Shown here: piece by piece, positions 1 through 9,631 of the stretch
Position numbering within the stretch: the first letter of the stretch is position 1
Layout: each line of letters begins with the position of its first letter
Assembly (NCBI RefSeq): GCF_001628715.1
Contig: NZ_CP011120.1
Span: forward strand, 1,116,001-1,180,000
Reading direction: 5' to 3'
Source: Acetobacter oryzifermentans
GTDB lineage: Bacteria > Pseudomonadota > Alphaproteobacteria > Acetobacterales > Acetobacteraceae
Length of the DNA: 64,000 bases
Position numbers and translations under genes: made by a program
The notes under the pieces: generated by a model
Told to the model about the DNA's origin: nothing
The model's database searches: none
The model's input: only the letters and a program-made list of their open reading frames with translations

Positions 1-207
1 TTCGGAGTTGCCCATTTGCCCTTCAGGCAAGCCCACATCTTCGCCACTGGTGCGTACAAAGTTGTGCGGGTTGTTCTGCCACAGCTTGTCAAAATTGGGG
101 GTGCGGGCAATTTGTACAGCGTTGTCTGATTGATCCTCTCGCCATCCAAACCCATCAAGGATGACAAGCATAACTGGTCTCTTTTGTGGCTGGGATGTCG
201 AGGTCAT
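1..207 (-). CDS. gpmI: 2,3-bisphosphoglycerate-independent phosphoglycerate mutase, N-terminal part (runs off left edge)
   Basis: Glycolytic enzyme interconverting 3- and 2-phosphoglycerate in the cytosol with two Mn2+ ions. Only the first 69 codons are in the window. They read [20 protein letters not shown] and continue to a MGNSE motif at residues 65-69, where the window ends. The LDGFG segment near residues 17-21 carries the conserved metal-binding Asp, and the Ser of MGNSE is the phosphoserine nucleophile of this family. The start ATG at 207 has an AAAAAGG stretch upstream. The gene lies downstream of ilvA on the same strand, but a hairpin terminator separates them, so it probably has its own promoter in 208-310. 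The identification is secure despite truncation. Confidence 0.93.
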   Translation of the reverse strand, partial: MTSTSQPQKRPVMLVILDGFGWREDQSDNAVQIARTPNFDKLWQNNPHNFVRTSGEDVGLPEGQMGNSE

Positions 208-310
208 AGGTTTAAACCTTTTTATGTTTTTGTTTATGCGTGAATAATGCCACCAAATTGCATGAAGACAAAGAGGGCAAGTGCAGCAGGTGCCCGCATG
301 CCCAAACACA

Positions 311-340
311 AAGGGCAGCCCCCATACAGAAGCTGCCCTT
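311..340 (-). terminator. Hairpin terminator downstream of ilvA
   Basis: Arms AAGGGCAGC (311-319) and GCTGCCCTT (332-340) form a perfect 9-bp stem with a 12-base loop. On the minus strand it is followed by TGTGTTT, a weak U-tract. It lies between the end of ilvA and the start of gpmI, where the greA-ilvA transcript should stop. Confidence 0.6.
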
Positions 341-366
341 GTAAAAGCCTTAACGCCTAAAAGTTT

Positions 367-1563
367 TCAGGCGCGGCGCACAATGTAAGATTTACCCAGT
401 TCCTGCGTGATAAGGGCAGCGTGTTCCGGGTCTCGCGCTTCTATCATCACTTCCAACTGAGCAGCCTGCACGGAAGGGGCAGCAAACAGGCGCTGGTGCG
501 AAACTTCGATAATATTGCCGCCAGCTTCCCCAATGCTTTTGGAAATATCGGCCAGAACGCCCGGGCGGTCTGGAATTTCCATAATCAGGCGCAAAATGCG
601 GCCATCACGCAGCATGGCGCGCAGCAGGGTGTTGGCCAGAATACGGCTATCAATGTTTCCGCCAGAAATAGGCAGGGCAACTTTTTTACCGCGGAACATA
701 TCCGGGTAAGTCAGCAGGGCGGCAAGCCCGGCAGCGCCTGCGCCTTCACTTACCTGTTTGGCGCCCTCAGCCAGCAGGGTAATGGCGTTTTCAATAGCAG
801 ATTCAGAAACAACCAGAACCTGATCAACCAGCTTGCGGATGACCTCATCCGTTTGGCGGCCAATTTGCAGAACGGCAATACCTTCTGCAATGGTGGCGCC
901 ACCATTAGGGCGCGTGGCCGGGCCGGGGAAAGCACACAGAGAATCATACTTTTCCACCTGCACGCCAATCAGCTTAATATCCGGGCGCATGGCGCGGGCT
1001 GCCACGGCACAGCCAGAAAGCAAGCCACCACCACCAATTGGCACTACCAGCGCATCCAGCGGCCCTGCGTCCTGAAAAAGCTCCAGCGCACAGGTGCCTT
1101 GGCCCGCCATAACTGCGGGATCATCATACGGATGGATAAAGGTGCGGCCTTCACGCGCTTGCAGGTCTTCTGCAAACATCAGGGCTTCTGCAAAGCTTTC
1201 GCCTTCCAGAATAACACGCGCCCCCCAATTGCGGGTGCGCACCACTTTGCCTGCCGGTGTAAACTTGGGCATGACAATAACGGCATCAATACCCAGCAGG
1301 CTGGCATGGCGCGCCACGCCCTGCGCATGGTTGCCAGCAGATACGGCAATGACACCACGGCTGCGTTCTTCGGGGGAAAGCAGTGCCAGCTTGTTGGCGG
1401 CACCACGTTCCTTGAACGACCCAACAGCCTGAAGGTTTTCAAGCTTAAGGGTAATATCAGCCCCAGTTGCTTTGGAAAGCGCGTGGGAAGCAATGGTGGG
1501 CGTACGGATCACATTGCCGCGGATACGATCTGCCGCGACTGTGACATCCTGAAACGTGATCAT
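367..1563 (-). CDS. ilvA: Threonine ammonia-lyase (threonine dehydratase) with C-terminal ACT domain
   Basis: PLP enzyme that deaminates threonine to 2-oxobutanoate, the first step toward isoleucine. The protein is 398 residues from the ATG at 1563. The PLP lysine is Lys51 in GSFKERGA, followed by SAGNHAQG (75-82) and the phosphate-binding tetraglycine loop (177-180). Residues from about 325 to the end form an ACT-type regulatory domain (RPGVLADISKSIGEAGGN), so this is the shorter ACT-bearing form, not the long two-ACT E. coli IlvA. An upstream in-frame start at 1650 exists but would overlap greA by 86 bases. The start at 1563 is one base after the greA stop, so coupled translation is likely. 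No clear Shine-Dalgarno is seen. Anabolic or catabolic use cannot be decided from sequence alone. Confidence 0.9.
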   Translation of the reverse strand: MITFQDVTVAADRIRGNVIRTPTIASHALSKATGADITLKLENLQAVGSFKERGAANKLALLSPEERSRGVIAVSAGNHAQGVARHASLLGIDAVIVMPKFTPAGKVVRTRNWGARVILEGESFAEALMFAEDLQAREGRTFIHPYDDPAVMAGQGTCALELFQDAGPLDALVVPIGGGGLLSGCAVAARAMRPDIKLIGVQVEKYDSLCAFPGPATRPNGGATIAEGIAVLQIGRQTDEVIRKLVDQVLVVSESAIENAITLLAEGAKQVSEGAGAAGLAALLTYPDMFRGKKVALPISGGNIDSRILANTLLRAMLRDGRILRLIMEIPDRPGVLADISKSIGEAGGNIIEVSHQRLFAAPSVQAAQLEVMIEARDPEHAALITQELGKSYIVRRA

Positions 1564-1564
1564 A

Positions 1565-2038
1565 TTAGATGAATTTGACGGAAAGGATTTCGTAAGTCCG
1601 ATCTCCACCCGGTGCGGGCACAGAAACGGTATCGCCTTCTTCCTTGCCAATCAGCGCCTTGGCAAGTGGGGAGGAAATGGAAATGCGGTGCTGTTTGATG
1701 TCTGCTTCGTGCAGGCCAACAATCTGGTACGTAATTTCCTTGTCCGTATCTTCGTCCACAAGGCACACAGTGGCCCCGAACTTGACCTGCTTGCCGGAAA
1801 GAGAGGTGGGCTCAATAACTTCTGCGGTGGAAATAAGTTCTTCCAGCTCCAGAATACGGCCTTCAATAAAGGACTGTCGTTCTCGTGCTGCGTGATATTC
1901 CGCATTTTCAGAAAGATCGCCGTGGCTACGGGCTTCCGCAATGGCGCGGATAACTGCCGGACGTTCTTCTGCTTTCAGCTTGCGCAGCTCATCTTCTAGC
2001 TGCAGCAGGCCCTTGCCCGTCATTGGAGTTTTCTGCAA
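1565..2038 (-). CDS. greA: Transcription elongation factor GreA
   Basis: Cleavage factor that enters the RNA polymerase secondary channel and rescues backtracked complexes. The 157 residues have the normal GreA length. Residues 8-75 form the antiparallel coiled coil, with the tip motif [12 protein letters not shown] at 40-51 carrying the catalytic acidic residues Asp41 and Glu44. Residues 80-157 form the FKBP-like globular domain. It lies between a terminator on its upstream side (2056-2086) and ilvA, which starts one base after its stop codon. Confidence 0.96.
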   Translation of the reverse strand: MQKTPMTGKGLLQLEDELRKLKAEERPAVIRAIAEARSHGDLSENAEYHAARERQSFIEGRILELEELISTAEVIEPTSLSGKQVKFGATVCLVDEDTDKEITYQIVGLHEADIKQHRISISSPLAKALIGKEEGDTVSVPAPGGDRTYEILSVKFI

Positions 2039-2055
2039 GACGCATCCCCAGACTT

Positions 2056-2086
2056 AAAAAAGCAGCCGGAACCAGCGGGTTCCGGC
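2056..2086 (-). terminator. Rho-independent terminator between carB and greA
   Basis: GCCGGAACC (2065-2073) pairs with GGTTCCGGC (2078-2086). On the minus strand the stem is followed by TGC and six T (complement of 2056-2061). It ends the carAB transcript just upstream of greA. Confidence 0.8.
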
Positions 2087-2158
2087 GCAAAAGTTAAACA
2101 GTTACACGGGCAAGGCATAACCCGCAAAAGCAGGCTGCCACCCGAACATGGCTAAGGG

Positions 2159-2183
2159 GGTGCAGGCAGGTTATGCCTGCACC
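2159..2183 (-). repeat. Stem-loop just after carB
   Basis: GGTGCAGGCA pairs with TGCCTGCACC (2174-2183), giving a 10-bp stem with a 5-base loop, 7 bases after the carB stop. There is no U-tract, so it may stabilise the 3' end or act with the true terminator 75 bases further on. Confidence 0.45.
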
Positions 2184-2189
2184 TTTAGC

Positions 2190-5100
2190 TTAGAATGTTC
2201 CACTAAAGTATGACTGAAGTGGCGCAACATCAAGCGGTCCTTCACGCATTGCCGCAATTGCATGAATTGCAGCCCGCGCGCCAGCCATGGTGGTGTAGTG
2301 CGGAATACCCAGCACAAGGGCAGAGCGGCGGATATCAAAACTGTCCGCTACAGACTGCGCACCCTGCGCCGTGTTGATAACCATCTGCACCTCACCAGAG
2401 CGAATGGCATCCACACAATGTGGGCGTCCTTCCAGCACCTTGTTTACAAGGTTTACTTCAATGCCGGAATCGCGCAGCTTTTTGGCTGTGCCACGGGTGG
2501 CCATAATACGGAAACCCATGGAAGCCAGCAGGCGGCCTAGCGGTGGCAGTTGGGGCTTGTCACTTTCACGCACGGAAAGAAACACCGTGCCGGAGGTTGG
2601 CAGCTTAACACCTGCCCCAAGCTGGGATTTGGCAAAAGCGCGCTCGAAGGATGTATCCAGCCCCATAACTTCACCCGTGGAGCGCATTTCTGGCCCCAGA
2701 ATGGTGTCTACTTCCGCAAAGCGGTTGAAGGGGAATACGGCTTCCTTTACCGCAACATGCGGCACCACGGCCCGATCATCCAGATTAAAGCCCGAAAGCT
2801 TGGCGCCAGCCATAACGCGTGCACCAATTTTAGCTACCGGCACGCCTGTGGCCTTGGCTACAAACGGCACGGTGCGGGATGCGCGTGGGTTTACCTCAAG
2901 AACAAAGATTTCCTGATCCTTGATGGCGTACTGCACGTTCATCAGGCCCACAATGCCCAGTTCTCGCGCCATGGCTTCTGTCTGGGCTTTTAGCTCAGTT
3001 ACAATGGCAGGGGAGAGGGTATAGGGCGGCAGAGCGCAGGCGCTATCACCAGAGTGGATGCCTGCTTCTTCAATGTGTTCCATCACGCCAGCCACATACA
3101 CATCTGTGCCGTCTGCAATGCAGTCCACATCAGCTTCAATGGCTTCGTTCAGGTAACGATCAAGCAGGATCGGGCCGGAAGAAATATCGTGCCCGGCCAT
3201 TGTCAGCACATCGCGCATGTAGCGCTGTAGGCCGTTACGGTCGTACACAATTTCCATGGCGCGGCCACCCAGCACGTAGGAAGGGCGCACCACAACCGGA
3301 TAGCCAACCTTTTCGGCCACGGCTTCGGCTTCTTCCGGCGTACGGGCAATGCCGTTTTCTGGCTGACGCAGGCCAAGTTTGTGCAACATGGTCTGGAAGC
3401 GTTCACGGTCTTCTGCCCGGTCAATGGCATCAGCCGGAGTGCCTAGCAGCGGAATGCCTGCGGCTTCCAGAGCGCGGGAAAGTTTAAGAGGTGTTTGCCC
3501 GCCATACTGCACAATGCAGCCCTTAACCGTGCCTTTTTGCTGTTCGCAACGGATAAGGGAAATGACATCCTCAGCCGTGAGCGGTTCAAAATACAAACGG
3601 TCGGAAGTGTCATAGTCGGTAGAAACCGTTTCCGGGTTGCAGTTGACCATGATGGTTTCATAACCGGCTTCACGCAGGGCGTAAGCGGCATGAACGCAGC
3701 AGTAATCGAACTCAATACCCTGCCCGATACGGTTGGGGCCACCACCCAGAATAACAATCTTTTCCCGGTCTGTTGGGTTGGATTCACAGGTTGGCGGGGC
3801 AAACTGCCCTTCGTAGGTGGAATACATATACGGGGTGGAGGATGCGAACTCACCCGCGCAGGTATCAATACGCTTGTAAACCGGTGTTACACCAGCTTCT
3901 GCCCGCAATTTGGCCACTTCTTCAGGCTGCGTGCCGGACAGGCGAGAAAGCTGTACATCTGAAAAGCCAAGGGCTTTCAGGCGGCGCAGGCTTTGGGCAT
4001 CCTTGGGCAGGCCGTGGTTTTCCACTTCCCGTTCTGCGTGAATGATTTTTTCCATTTCACGCAGGAACCAAGGCTCAAACTTGCAGGCTTCGTGAATGTC
4101 TTCCACCGAAAGACCAGCCCGCAGCGCCTGCGCGGCCATAAGGATACGTTCCGGCTTGGGCTGGGAAAGAGCAGCACGAAAGGCATCTTCTCCACCATCG
4201 CCGGGCTGTTCTACAGGGTCCAGCCCATGCAGGCCGGTTTCCATAGAGCGCAGGCCCTTTTGCAGCGCTTCGGGGAAGGAGCGGCCAATGGCCATGGCTT
4301 CCCCAACAGATTTCATGGAGGTGGACAACAGAGCCGGTGCGCCGGGGAATTTTTCAAACGTAAAGCGCGGGATCTTCACCACCACGTAGTCAATGGTGGG
4401 TTCGAAGGAAGCCGGAGTGGTGCGCGTGATGTCGTTTTTCAGCTCATCCAGCGTATAACCAACGGCCAGTTTGGCAGCCACTTTGGCAATGGGGAAGCCC
4501 GTTGCCTTAGAGGCCAGCGCAGAAGAGCGGGACACGCGGGGGTTCATTTCAATAACCACCATGCGGCCATCTTTGGGGTTGATCCCAAACTGCACGTTGG
4601 ACCCACCGGTTTCCACGCCAATGGCCCGCAGGCAGGCAATGGAGGCATCACGCATGCGCTGATATTCTTTGTCTGTCAGCGTTAATGCGGGGGCAACGGT
4701 GATGGAATCACCCGTATGCACACCCATTGGATCAATGTTTTCAATGGAGCAGATGATAATGCAGTTGTCCGCCTTATCGCGCACAACTTCCATTTCATAT
4801 TCTTTCCAGCCCAGAACAGATTCTTCTACCAGCACTTCCGTAGTGGGGGAGGCATCCAGCCCGGAAAGCACGATCTGGTCGAATTCTTCACGGTTATAGG
4901 CAATGCCACCGCCGGAACCGCCCATAGTGAAGGAGGGGCGGATAATGGATGGAAAGCCAATCTGCTTAAGCGCATCGTGCGCTTCTGCCAGCGTGTGGGC
5001 AATAAAGCTACGGGGGCTTTCAATGCCAATGGCATCCATGGTTTCACGGAACTTCTGGCGGTCTTCGGCCCGGTCAATCACCTCGGCGTCTGCACCAATC

Positions 5101-5444
5101 AGTTCCACATTATGCTTGGTCAAAAAGCCTGATGCATGCAGCGCCATAGCGGTGTTCAGCGCTGTCTGGCCGCCCATGGTGGGCAGCACGGCATCTGGCT
5201 TTTCCTTAAGAATAATGCGTTCCACCACTTCCGGCGTAATGGGTTCCACATAAGTGGCGTCCGCAAGGCCGGGGTCTGTCATGATGGTGGCCGGGTTGGA
5301 GTTTACCAGAATAACCCGGTAGCCTTCTTCCCGCAGGGCCTTACAGGCCTGTGCGCCAGAGTAATCGAACTCGCACGCCTGCCCGATAACAATAGGGCCA
5401 GCGCCGATGATGAGGATGGAGCGGATGTCTGTCCGTTTGGGCAT
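2190..5444 (-). CDS. carB: Carbamoyl phosphate synthase large subunit
   Basis: Makes carbamoyl phosphate from bicarbonate, ATP and ammonia channelled from CarA, for pyrimidine and arginine synthesis. The 1084 residues match the family. Two homologous ATP-grasp halves are visible: the first half has GSGGGIAYN and [20 protein letters not shown], and the second has [12 protein letters not shown] and [14 protein letters not shown]. The last 140 residues form the MGS-like allosteric domain ([17 protein letters not shown]). The start ATG at 5444 has GGGAACG 9 bases upstream and lies 16 bases after the carA stop, so the two form an operon. No truncation or frameshift is seen. Confidence 0.97.
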   Translation of the reverse strand: MPKRTDIRSILIIGAGPIVIGQACEFDYSGAQACKALREEGYRVILVNSNPATIMTDPGLADATYVEPITPEVVERIILKEKPDAVLPTMGGQTALNTAMALHASGFLTKHNVELIGADAEVIDRAEDRQKFRETMDAIGIESPRSFIAHTLAEAHDALKQIGFPSIIRPSFTMGGSGGGIAYNREEFDQIVLSGLDASPTTEVLVEESVLGWKEYEMEVVRDKADNCIIICSIENIDPMGVHTGDSITVAPALTLTDKEYQRMRDASIACLRAIGVETGGSNVQFGINPKDGRMVVIEMNPRVSRSSALASKATGFPIAKVAAKLAVGYTLDELKNDITRTTPASFEPTIDYVVVKIPRFTFEKFPGAPALLSTSMKSVGEAMAIGRSFPEALQKGLRSMETGLHGLDPVEQPGDGGEDAFRAALSQPKPERILMAAQALRAGLSVEDIHEACKFEPWFLREMEKIIHAEREVENHGLPKDAQSLRRLKALGFSDVQLSRLSGTQPEEVAKLRAEAGVTPVYKRIDTCAGEFASSTPYMYSTYEGQFAPPTCESNPTDREKIVILGGGPNRIGQGIEFDYCCVHAAYALREAGYETIMVNCNPETVSTDYDTSDRLYFEPLTAEDVISLIRCEQQKGTVKGCIVQYGGQTPLKLSRALEAAGIPLLGTPADAIDRAEDRERFQTMLHKLGLRQPENGIARTPEEAEAVAEKVGYPVVVRPSYVLGGRAMEIVYDRNGLQRYMRDVLTMAGHDISSGPILLDRYLNEAIEADVDCIADGTDVYVAGVMEHIEEAGIHSGDSACALPPYTLSPAIVTELKAQTEAMARELGIVGLMNVQYAIKDQEIFVLEVNPRASRTVPFVAKATGVPVAKIGARVMAGAKLSGFNLDDRAVVPHVAVKEAVFPFNRFAEVDTILGPEMRSTGEVMGLDTSFERAFAKSQLGAGVKLPTSGTVFLSVRESDKPQLPPLGRLLASMGFRIMATRGTAKKLRDSGIEVNLVNKVLEGRPHCVDAIRSGEVQMVINTAQGAQSVADSFDIRRSALVLGIPHYTTMAGARAAIHAIAAMREGPLDVAPLQSYFSGTF

Positions 5445-5460
5445 GATACGTTCGTTCCCG

Positions 5461-6861
5461 TTATTTCTTGGCGCTGTTAAGGTCGATCAGGGTGACAAAG
5501 CGTTTGAACAGATAGAAGCTGTCAGACGGGCCGGGGCTGGCTTCGGGATGATACTGGACGGAAAACGCCGGATACTTGTCTGATGCCAAGCCTTCGTTTG
5601 ATTCATCAAACAAGCTGATATGTGTGACGTGCGCATCGGCGGGCAGGGTATCAGCATCCACAGCAAAGCCGTGGTTCTGGCTGGTAATTTCCACGCGCTT
5701 GGTGGCCAAATCCTGCACCGGCTGGTTGGCCCCGCGGTGGCCGCGTTCCATTTTATAGGTTTTGGCGCCCAGCGCACGGGCCAGAAGCTGATGCCCAAGG
5801 CAGATGCCAAACAACGGTACGCCAGCATCCAGCACAGCTTTAATAGCGGGCACAGCATATGTGGCCGTAGCTGCCGGATCACCGGGGCCATTGGAAAGAA
5901 ACACGCCTTCTGGTTTAAGGGCCAGAATTTCTTCACCCGTGGTGGTGGCGGGCACAACGGTTACGTCACACCCGGCAGCAACAAGGCAGCGCAAGATGTT
6001 GCGTTTTGCGCCATAATCTACAGCAACAACCTTGCGCCGGTTTGTGGGGGCTTCCTTGCTGCCATTGGGCCATTCCCACACGCTTTTTGTCCATGCGTAA
6101 GGGGCGGCGCATGTCACTTCCTTGGCAAGATCCATGCCTTCAAGGCCCGGCCATGCTTTGGCTTCTGTCAAAATGGCATCCAGATCAAACTTGCCATCCT
6201 GCGGGAAAACCAGCGCAGCCGTTTGGGCACCCTTGTCTCGGATTTTTAAGGTGAGGGAGCGGGTATCCACGCCGGAAATACCGGACACACCGCGTTCTTT
6301 CAGCCACGCATCAAAGCTTTCCGTTGCGCGCCAGTTGGCTGGTGCTGTGGGGTCTTCCTTCACCACAAGGCCGCGGGCAAACACTTTTGTAGCTTCATCA
6401 TCTTCTGCATTCGCGCCCACATTGCCGATATGGGGGAAGGTGAAGGTAATAATCTGCCCGGCAAAAGATGGATCAGTAAGTGTTTCCTGATACCCGGTCA
6501 TACCGGTTGAAAAGCAAATTTCGCCAATGGAGGGTTTGGAGGTGAAAGCGCCAAAGCCTTTCCCCCACAATACGGTTCCATCTGCGAGAACAAGCGCGGC
6601 GGTGGCGCCATCGGGGCGGGCGTCGGGCATGGATGATCCTGTCTTGCTGTCTCCCGCATGGGGGGAGGGTCGGTCTGTCGGAATGGGTTGGAGGTCTTCC
6701 AGGGAAAGGCCTGTGGCCTGCGCAATAACGGGCCAGTGGCGGGGCGGAATGGCCTGCGCCTGCCGCCATTTGCGGATGGCTTCCGTGCCAACGCCTGTCA
6801 GCTTGGCTGTGGCGTCTGGGCCGCCAATCCGGGCGATAATGGTATCTATGGACAAGGGCAT
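5461..6861 (-). CDS. carA: Carbamoyl phosphate synthase small subunit with N-terminal HTH-like extension
   Basis: Glutaminase subunit of carbamoyl phosphate synthase. From residue 78 ([19 protein letters not shown]) the protein is a normal CarA: the N-terminal domain includes [14 protein letters not shown], and the class I amidotransferase domain has the nucleophile Cys in [13 protein letters not shown] and the catalytic His in [10 protein letters not shown]. Ahead of it lie 77 residues resembling a small Cro/YdaS-type helix-turn-helix ([20 protein letters not shown], then [20 protein letters not shown]). An alternative start at 6630 has AGGA about 8 bases upstream and would give plain CarA, so fusion protein, dual start or both are possible. 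I chose the long form because the frame is open and its protein-like sequence is conserved in character. Two inverted repeats lie upstream. Confidence 0.9.
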   Translation of the reverse strand: MPLSIDTIIARIGGPDATAKLTGVGTEAIRKWRQAQAIPPRHWPVIAQATGLSLEDLQPIPTDRPSPHAGDSKTGSSMPDARPDGATAALVLADGTVLWGKGFGAFTSKPSIGEICFSTGMTGYQETLTDPSFAGQIITFTFPHIGNVGANAEDDEATKVFARGLVVKEDPTAPANWRATESFDAWLKERGVSGISGVDTRSLTLKIRDKGAQTAALVFPQDGKFDLDAILTEAKAWPGLEGMDLAKEVTCAAPYAWTKSVWEWPNGSKEAPTNRRKVVAVDYGAKRNILRCLVAAGCDVTVVPATTTGEEILALKPEGVFLSNGPGDPAATATYAVPAIKAVLDAGVPLFGICLGHQLLARALGAKTYKMERGHRGANQPVQDLATKRVEITSQNHGFAVDADTLPADAHVTHISLFDESNEGLASDKYPAFSVQYHPEASPGPSDSFYLFKRFVTLIDLNSAKK

Positions 6862-6908
6862 GTGCGTGCTTGTGCCTCCCGAAGCCGTCTTCTAGCACTC
6901 GATTTCCA

Positions 6909-6973
6909 AGGTGGGAAGAAATTTCCCACCTGCAAGATGCTGTGTTGTAAGTGGGTGGGAAGTTTTTTCCCGC
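6909..6973. promoter_or_regulatory. Paired inverted repeats in the carA / yqeY divergent region
   Basis: The first repeat (6909-6931) has arms AGGTGGGAA and TTTCCCACCT. The second (6955-6973) has GTGGGAA and TTTCCCGC. The two share the half-site GTGGGAA, and their centres are about 44 bases apart, close to four helical turns. They lie 48-112 bases upstream of carA. Neither has a U-tract in a position useful for a known gene end, so an operator role is more likely than termination. Confidence 0.5.
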
Positions 6974-7094
6974 AGTGTTGCATGCGTGCCGCGCAGGGGT
7001 GGGGAGGTTCTTTATTTGCCGTGTGATGTTTTTTTGTGAATCTGGGTGATATGGTGCGCCCGATTGCAGCACAGAAAGAGTGGAGCATATGGAA

Positions 7095-7550
7095 ATGACA
7101 TTACGTGAACGCCTGATGGAAGACCTGAAAACAGCCATGAAAGCAGGAGAAAGCGCCCGCGTGGCCACAATTCGGATGATTACGGCTAAGCTGAAAGACG
7201 TGGAAATTGCAGGCCGCGCCAAAGGGCAGGAAGGGTTGAATGAAAATGAAGCCATTGCGGCCCTGCGTGGGATGGTAAAGTCCCGCACGGAATCTGCTGG
7301 CATGTACAGAGAAGGCGGCCGCCCCGAGTTGGCGGAAAAGGAAGAAGCAGAAATCGAAGTGATCCGTGGCTATCTGCCGCCAGAAATGGATGAAGCTTCC
7401 TTGAAAGCTGCTGTGGATGAAGCTGTTGCCACCGTAAAGGCAGAAAGCCTGAAGGACATGGGCAAGGTGATGGCTGAATTGAAAAACAAGTTTGGCGTGG
7501 CGCTGGATATGGGCAAGGCCAGTGCTGCTGTAAAAGCGCGTCTGGGCTAA
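7095..7550 (+). CDS. yqeY: GatB/YqeY domain-containing protein
   Basis: A 151-residue helical protein of the YqeY family, related to the tRNA-binding tail of GatB. Its cellular role is not firmly known. The start ATG at 7095 is chosen because GGAG lies 9 bases upstream and MTLRERLMEDLKTAMKAGE aligns with typical YqeY N-termini; an ATG at 7089 and a GTG at 7080 are in frame upstream. Conserved features are the N-terminal helix, RVATIRMITAKLKDVE, and the C-terminal MGKVMAELKNKFG segment. It precedes dnaG and rpoD, a common alphaproteobacterial arrangement in the place where enterobacteria have rpsU, which suggests cotranscription with them. Confidence 0.88.
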   Translation: MTLRERLMEDLKTAMKAGESARVATIRMITAKLKDVEIAGRAKGQEGLNENEAIAALRGMVKSRTESAGMYREGGRPELAEKEEAEIEVIRGYLPPEMDEASLKAAVDEAVATVKAESLKDMGKVMAELKNKFGVALDMGKASAAVKARLG

Positions 7551-7586
7551 GTGTTTTTTAAACATTATATTTGCTGAAATAAGTAT

Positions 7587-7627
7587 CAGCCCGATCTGAG
7601 GTGGTTTTATGCCGCCTAATCGGGCTG
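7587..7627 (+). repeat. Long stem-loop between yqeY and dnaG
   Basis: CAGCCCGAT (7587-7595) pairs with ATCGGGCTG (7619-7627), and an inner AGGTGG/CCGCCT stem continues it around a TTTTATG loop. No U-tract follows. It ends 20 bases before the dnaG start, so it may be an mRNA processing site or a translation-control element within the operon. Confidence 0.5.
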
Positions 7628-7647
7628 CTTGATGAAACGGACAGTCA

Positions 7648-9486
7648 ATGGCGATTGATTCAGCTTTTCTGGATGAATTGCGGGCCCGCACGCCCATTGC
7701 GTCCGTTGTCGGGCGCAGGGTCAAACTGGCCCGCTCCGGGCGGAACTGGAAAGGGTGTTGCCCTTTCCATGGTGAAAAAACGCCTTCCTTTTATGTGTAT
7801 GATGATCACTTCCACTGCTTTGGCTGCGGTGTGCATGGAGATGTCATCTCCTTTGTCATGCAGATGGAAGGCAAAAACTTCCCCGAAGCTGTAGAGGAGT
7901 TAGCCTCCAGCGTAGGCATGGAAGTGCCAAAGGATACGCGCCGCACGCAGGAAGAAGTGGCGCATGTGCGCTCGCTGGAAGATGTGCTGGCGGCGACGCA
8001 GGAAATCTGGTCTCACGCCTTATACAAGCCAGAAGGGCGCGCTGGACTGGATTATCTGCTGGGGCGCGGCCTCACGCGGGAAACGCTGGAAACGTTCGGT
8101 TTAGGCTGGGCAAGTGAGAAGCGGGGGGATCTGGTTTCTGCCCTCGCACCCAAAGGCATTACACCCGACATGATGGCCGAAGCAGGCCTGATGCGGGTGG
8201 ATGAGCAAGGCCACCCCAAGGGTGAGTTGTTCTGGGGGCGTGTCACTTTTCCCATCCGGGATCGCAAAGGGCGTCTGGTTTCCTTTGGTGGGCGTATTCT
8301 GGGGGATGGGCAGCCGAAATACCTCAATGGCCCGGAAACCCCAGTTTTTTCCAAACGGCGGCTTTTGTTTGGGTTGGATCGTGCCCGCGCTGCTGTGCGT
8401 GCACCACGCCCCAAAGGTGTGGTGGCGCCGGATCTGGTGGTGGTGGAAGGGTATATGGATGTTATTGCCCTGCATCAGGCCGGTTTTACAGGGGCAGTTG
8501 CCCCACTGGGCACGGCGCTCACGCCTGAGCAGTTAGAGGCGTTGTGGCAGGTCGATCGTGCGCCCATTCTGTGTTTTGATGGTGACGCAGCAGGGCGGAG
8601 GGCAGCGGTTAAAGCGGCGGAAACGGGTCTGCCGTTGCTCAAGCAGGATTATTCCCTGCGTATCTGTTTGCTGCCTGATGGAGAAGACCCAGACAGCTTG
8701 GTGCGCACACGAGGGCGGCAGGCTGTAGCGGAAATGTTTGCCGCAGCGCAGCCTTTATCCGAAGTGCTGTTTGATTTGCTCAGCGCTGGCGCCAATAATC
8801 CGGGGCCAGAAGAACGTGCAGCCTTGCGGCGTAGGCTGACGGAAGTTGCAGGCCTTATCCCAGATAAAACGCTGGCGTCTGAATATCGCTCCACGTTGCT
8901 GGATCGGTTTTTTACGACATTCCGGCGCGGTGGCGGCAAATGGAACGGGCCGCAGGGCCGTAAGGCCAACGCGCCTGCCTCTGTGCCCGGTGCTGTGCCA
9001 GTAAATATGGATCAAACGCGCGAACGCCAGCGCCTGATGCTGGAGTTGCTGCTGTTGCATCCTGTTTTGGTGTCGGAGGTGGAAGAGGCGTTATGTCGGC
9101 TTGATTTGCCAGAAGAATTTGCCGAGGTGCGCGCCCTTTTGCTTGATCTTTCTGCCGAGGGTGAGTTGCCAGATAATGCTGCGGCATTATATGCATGGTT
9201 GCAGGCACAAGGGGCGGAGGAAACCATTCGCGCTGTTGTGCGTGAAAGCTACTCTGCGATGGCGGAAAGTGATGCAGAAGACCCGGCACACACTGTTGCA
9301 TCAAGAACACAGTGGTGGCATTTTTATGGTTTGCTCTACGGGCCGCAATTTATTCAGGAAGTAAATCGTGAGATTGCGCGTTTTGTTGAAAAAGGCGGAG
9401 ATTCCGCTGAATGGCAACGGTTACAGGCGCGGCTAGAGGCAATGGAGCGCCTGAAACGCGGCGGTGTGGACGACACCGAGCTATAA
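7648..9486 (+). CDS. dnaG: DNA primase
   Basis: Synthesises RNA primers for replication. The protein has 612 residues. The N-terminal zinc-binding domain has Cys38, His41, Cys57 and Cys60 (CCPFHGEKTPSFYVYDDHFH, then CFGC). The catalytic core with the Toprim fold follows, with the metal-binding VVEGYMDVIAL segment near residue 270 and the DGDAAGRRA acidic motif about 40 residues further. The C-terminal part is the helicase-interaction region and is variable, as usual. The start at 7648 has GGACAG upstream. It is the middle gene of the yqeY-dnaG-rpoD cluster and is followed by 145 bases before rpoD, which may hold an additional rpoD promoter. Confidence 0.96.
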   Translation: MAIDSAFLDELRARTPIASVVGRRVKLARSGRNWKGCCPFHGEKTPSFYVYDDHFHCFGCGVHGDVISFVMQMEGKNFPEAVEELASSVGMEVPKDTRRTQEEVAHVRSLEDVLAATQEIWSHALYKPEGRAGLDYLLGRGLTRETLETFGLGWASEKRGDLVSALAPKGITPDMMAEAGLMRVDEQGHPKGELFWGRVTFPIRDRKGRLVSFGGRILGDGQPKYLNGPETPVFSKRRLLFGLDRARAAVRAPRPKGVVAPDLVVVEGYMDVIALHQAGFTGAVAPLGTALTPEQLEALWQVDRAPILCFDGDAAGRRAAVKAAETGLPLLKQDYSLRICLLPDGEDPDSLVRTRGRQAVAEMFAAAQPLSEVLFDLLSAGANNPGPEERAALRRRLTEVAGLIPDKTLASEYRSTLLDRFFTTFRRGGGKWNGPQGRKANAPASVPGAVPVNMDQTRERQRLMLELLLLHPVLVSEVEEALCRLDLPEEFAEVRALLLDLSAEGELPDNAAALYAWLQAQGAEETIRAVVRESYSAMAESDAEDPAHTVASRTQWWHFYGLLYGPQFIQEVNREIARFVEKGGDSAEWQRLQARLEAMERLKRGGVDDTEL

Positions 9487-9631
9487 GACAACGAATGTGT
9501 TCAGGGCGTGTTCCCCTTGACTTCACGCGCAGGATATCCCACGTCCTGCCCGCCCTGAAAAGAGAGCAGTACATAGTAAACTGGTCGTTCTGCATTCTGT
9601 TCGGATGCGGGCGGGGAGGAGCAGGTCTGGC

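Noticed and set aside
421..1572. Long open frame (383 codons) on the plus strand
   Set aside because: Antisense to ilvA; its translation has no recognisable domains and reads as the shadow of a real gene.
3993..4685. Open frame of 230 codons on the plus strand
   Set aside because: Lies inside carB on the opposite strand, rich in His and Gly with no domain; shadow frame.
6473..7303. Minus-strand open frame of 276 codons spanning the carA-yqeY gap
   Set aside because: It covers parts of two real genes and the divergent promoter region in a third frame; low-complexity translation.
9516..9540. TTGACT and TATCCC upstream of rpoD as a promoter, possibly of heat-shock type
   Set aside because: The spacing is only 12 bases, and the heat-shock alternative fits the -10 consensus poorly.
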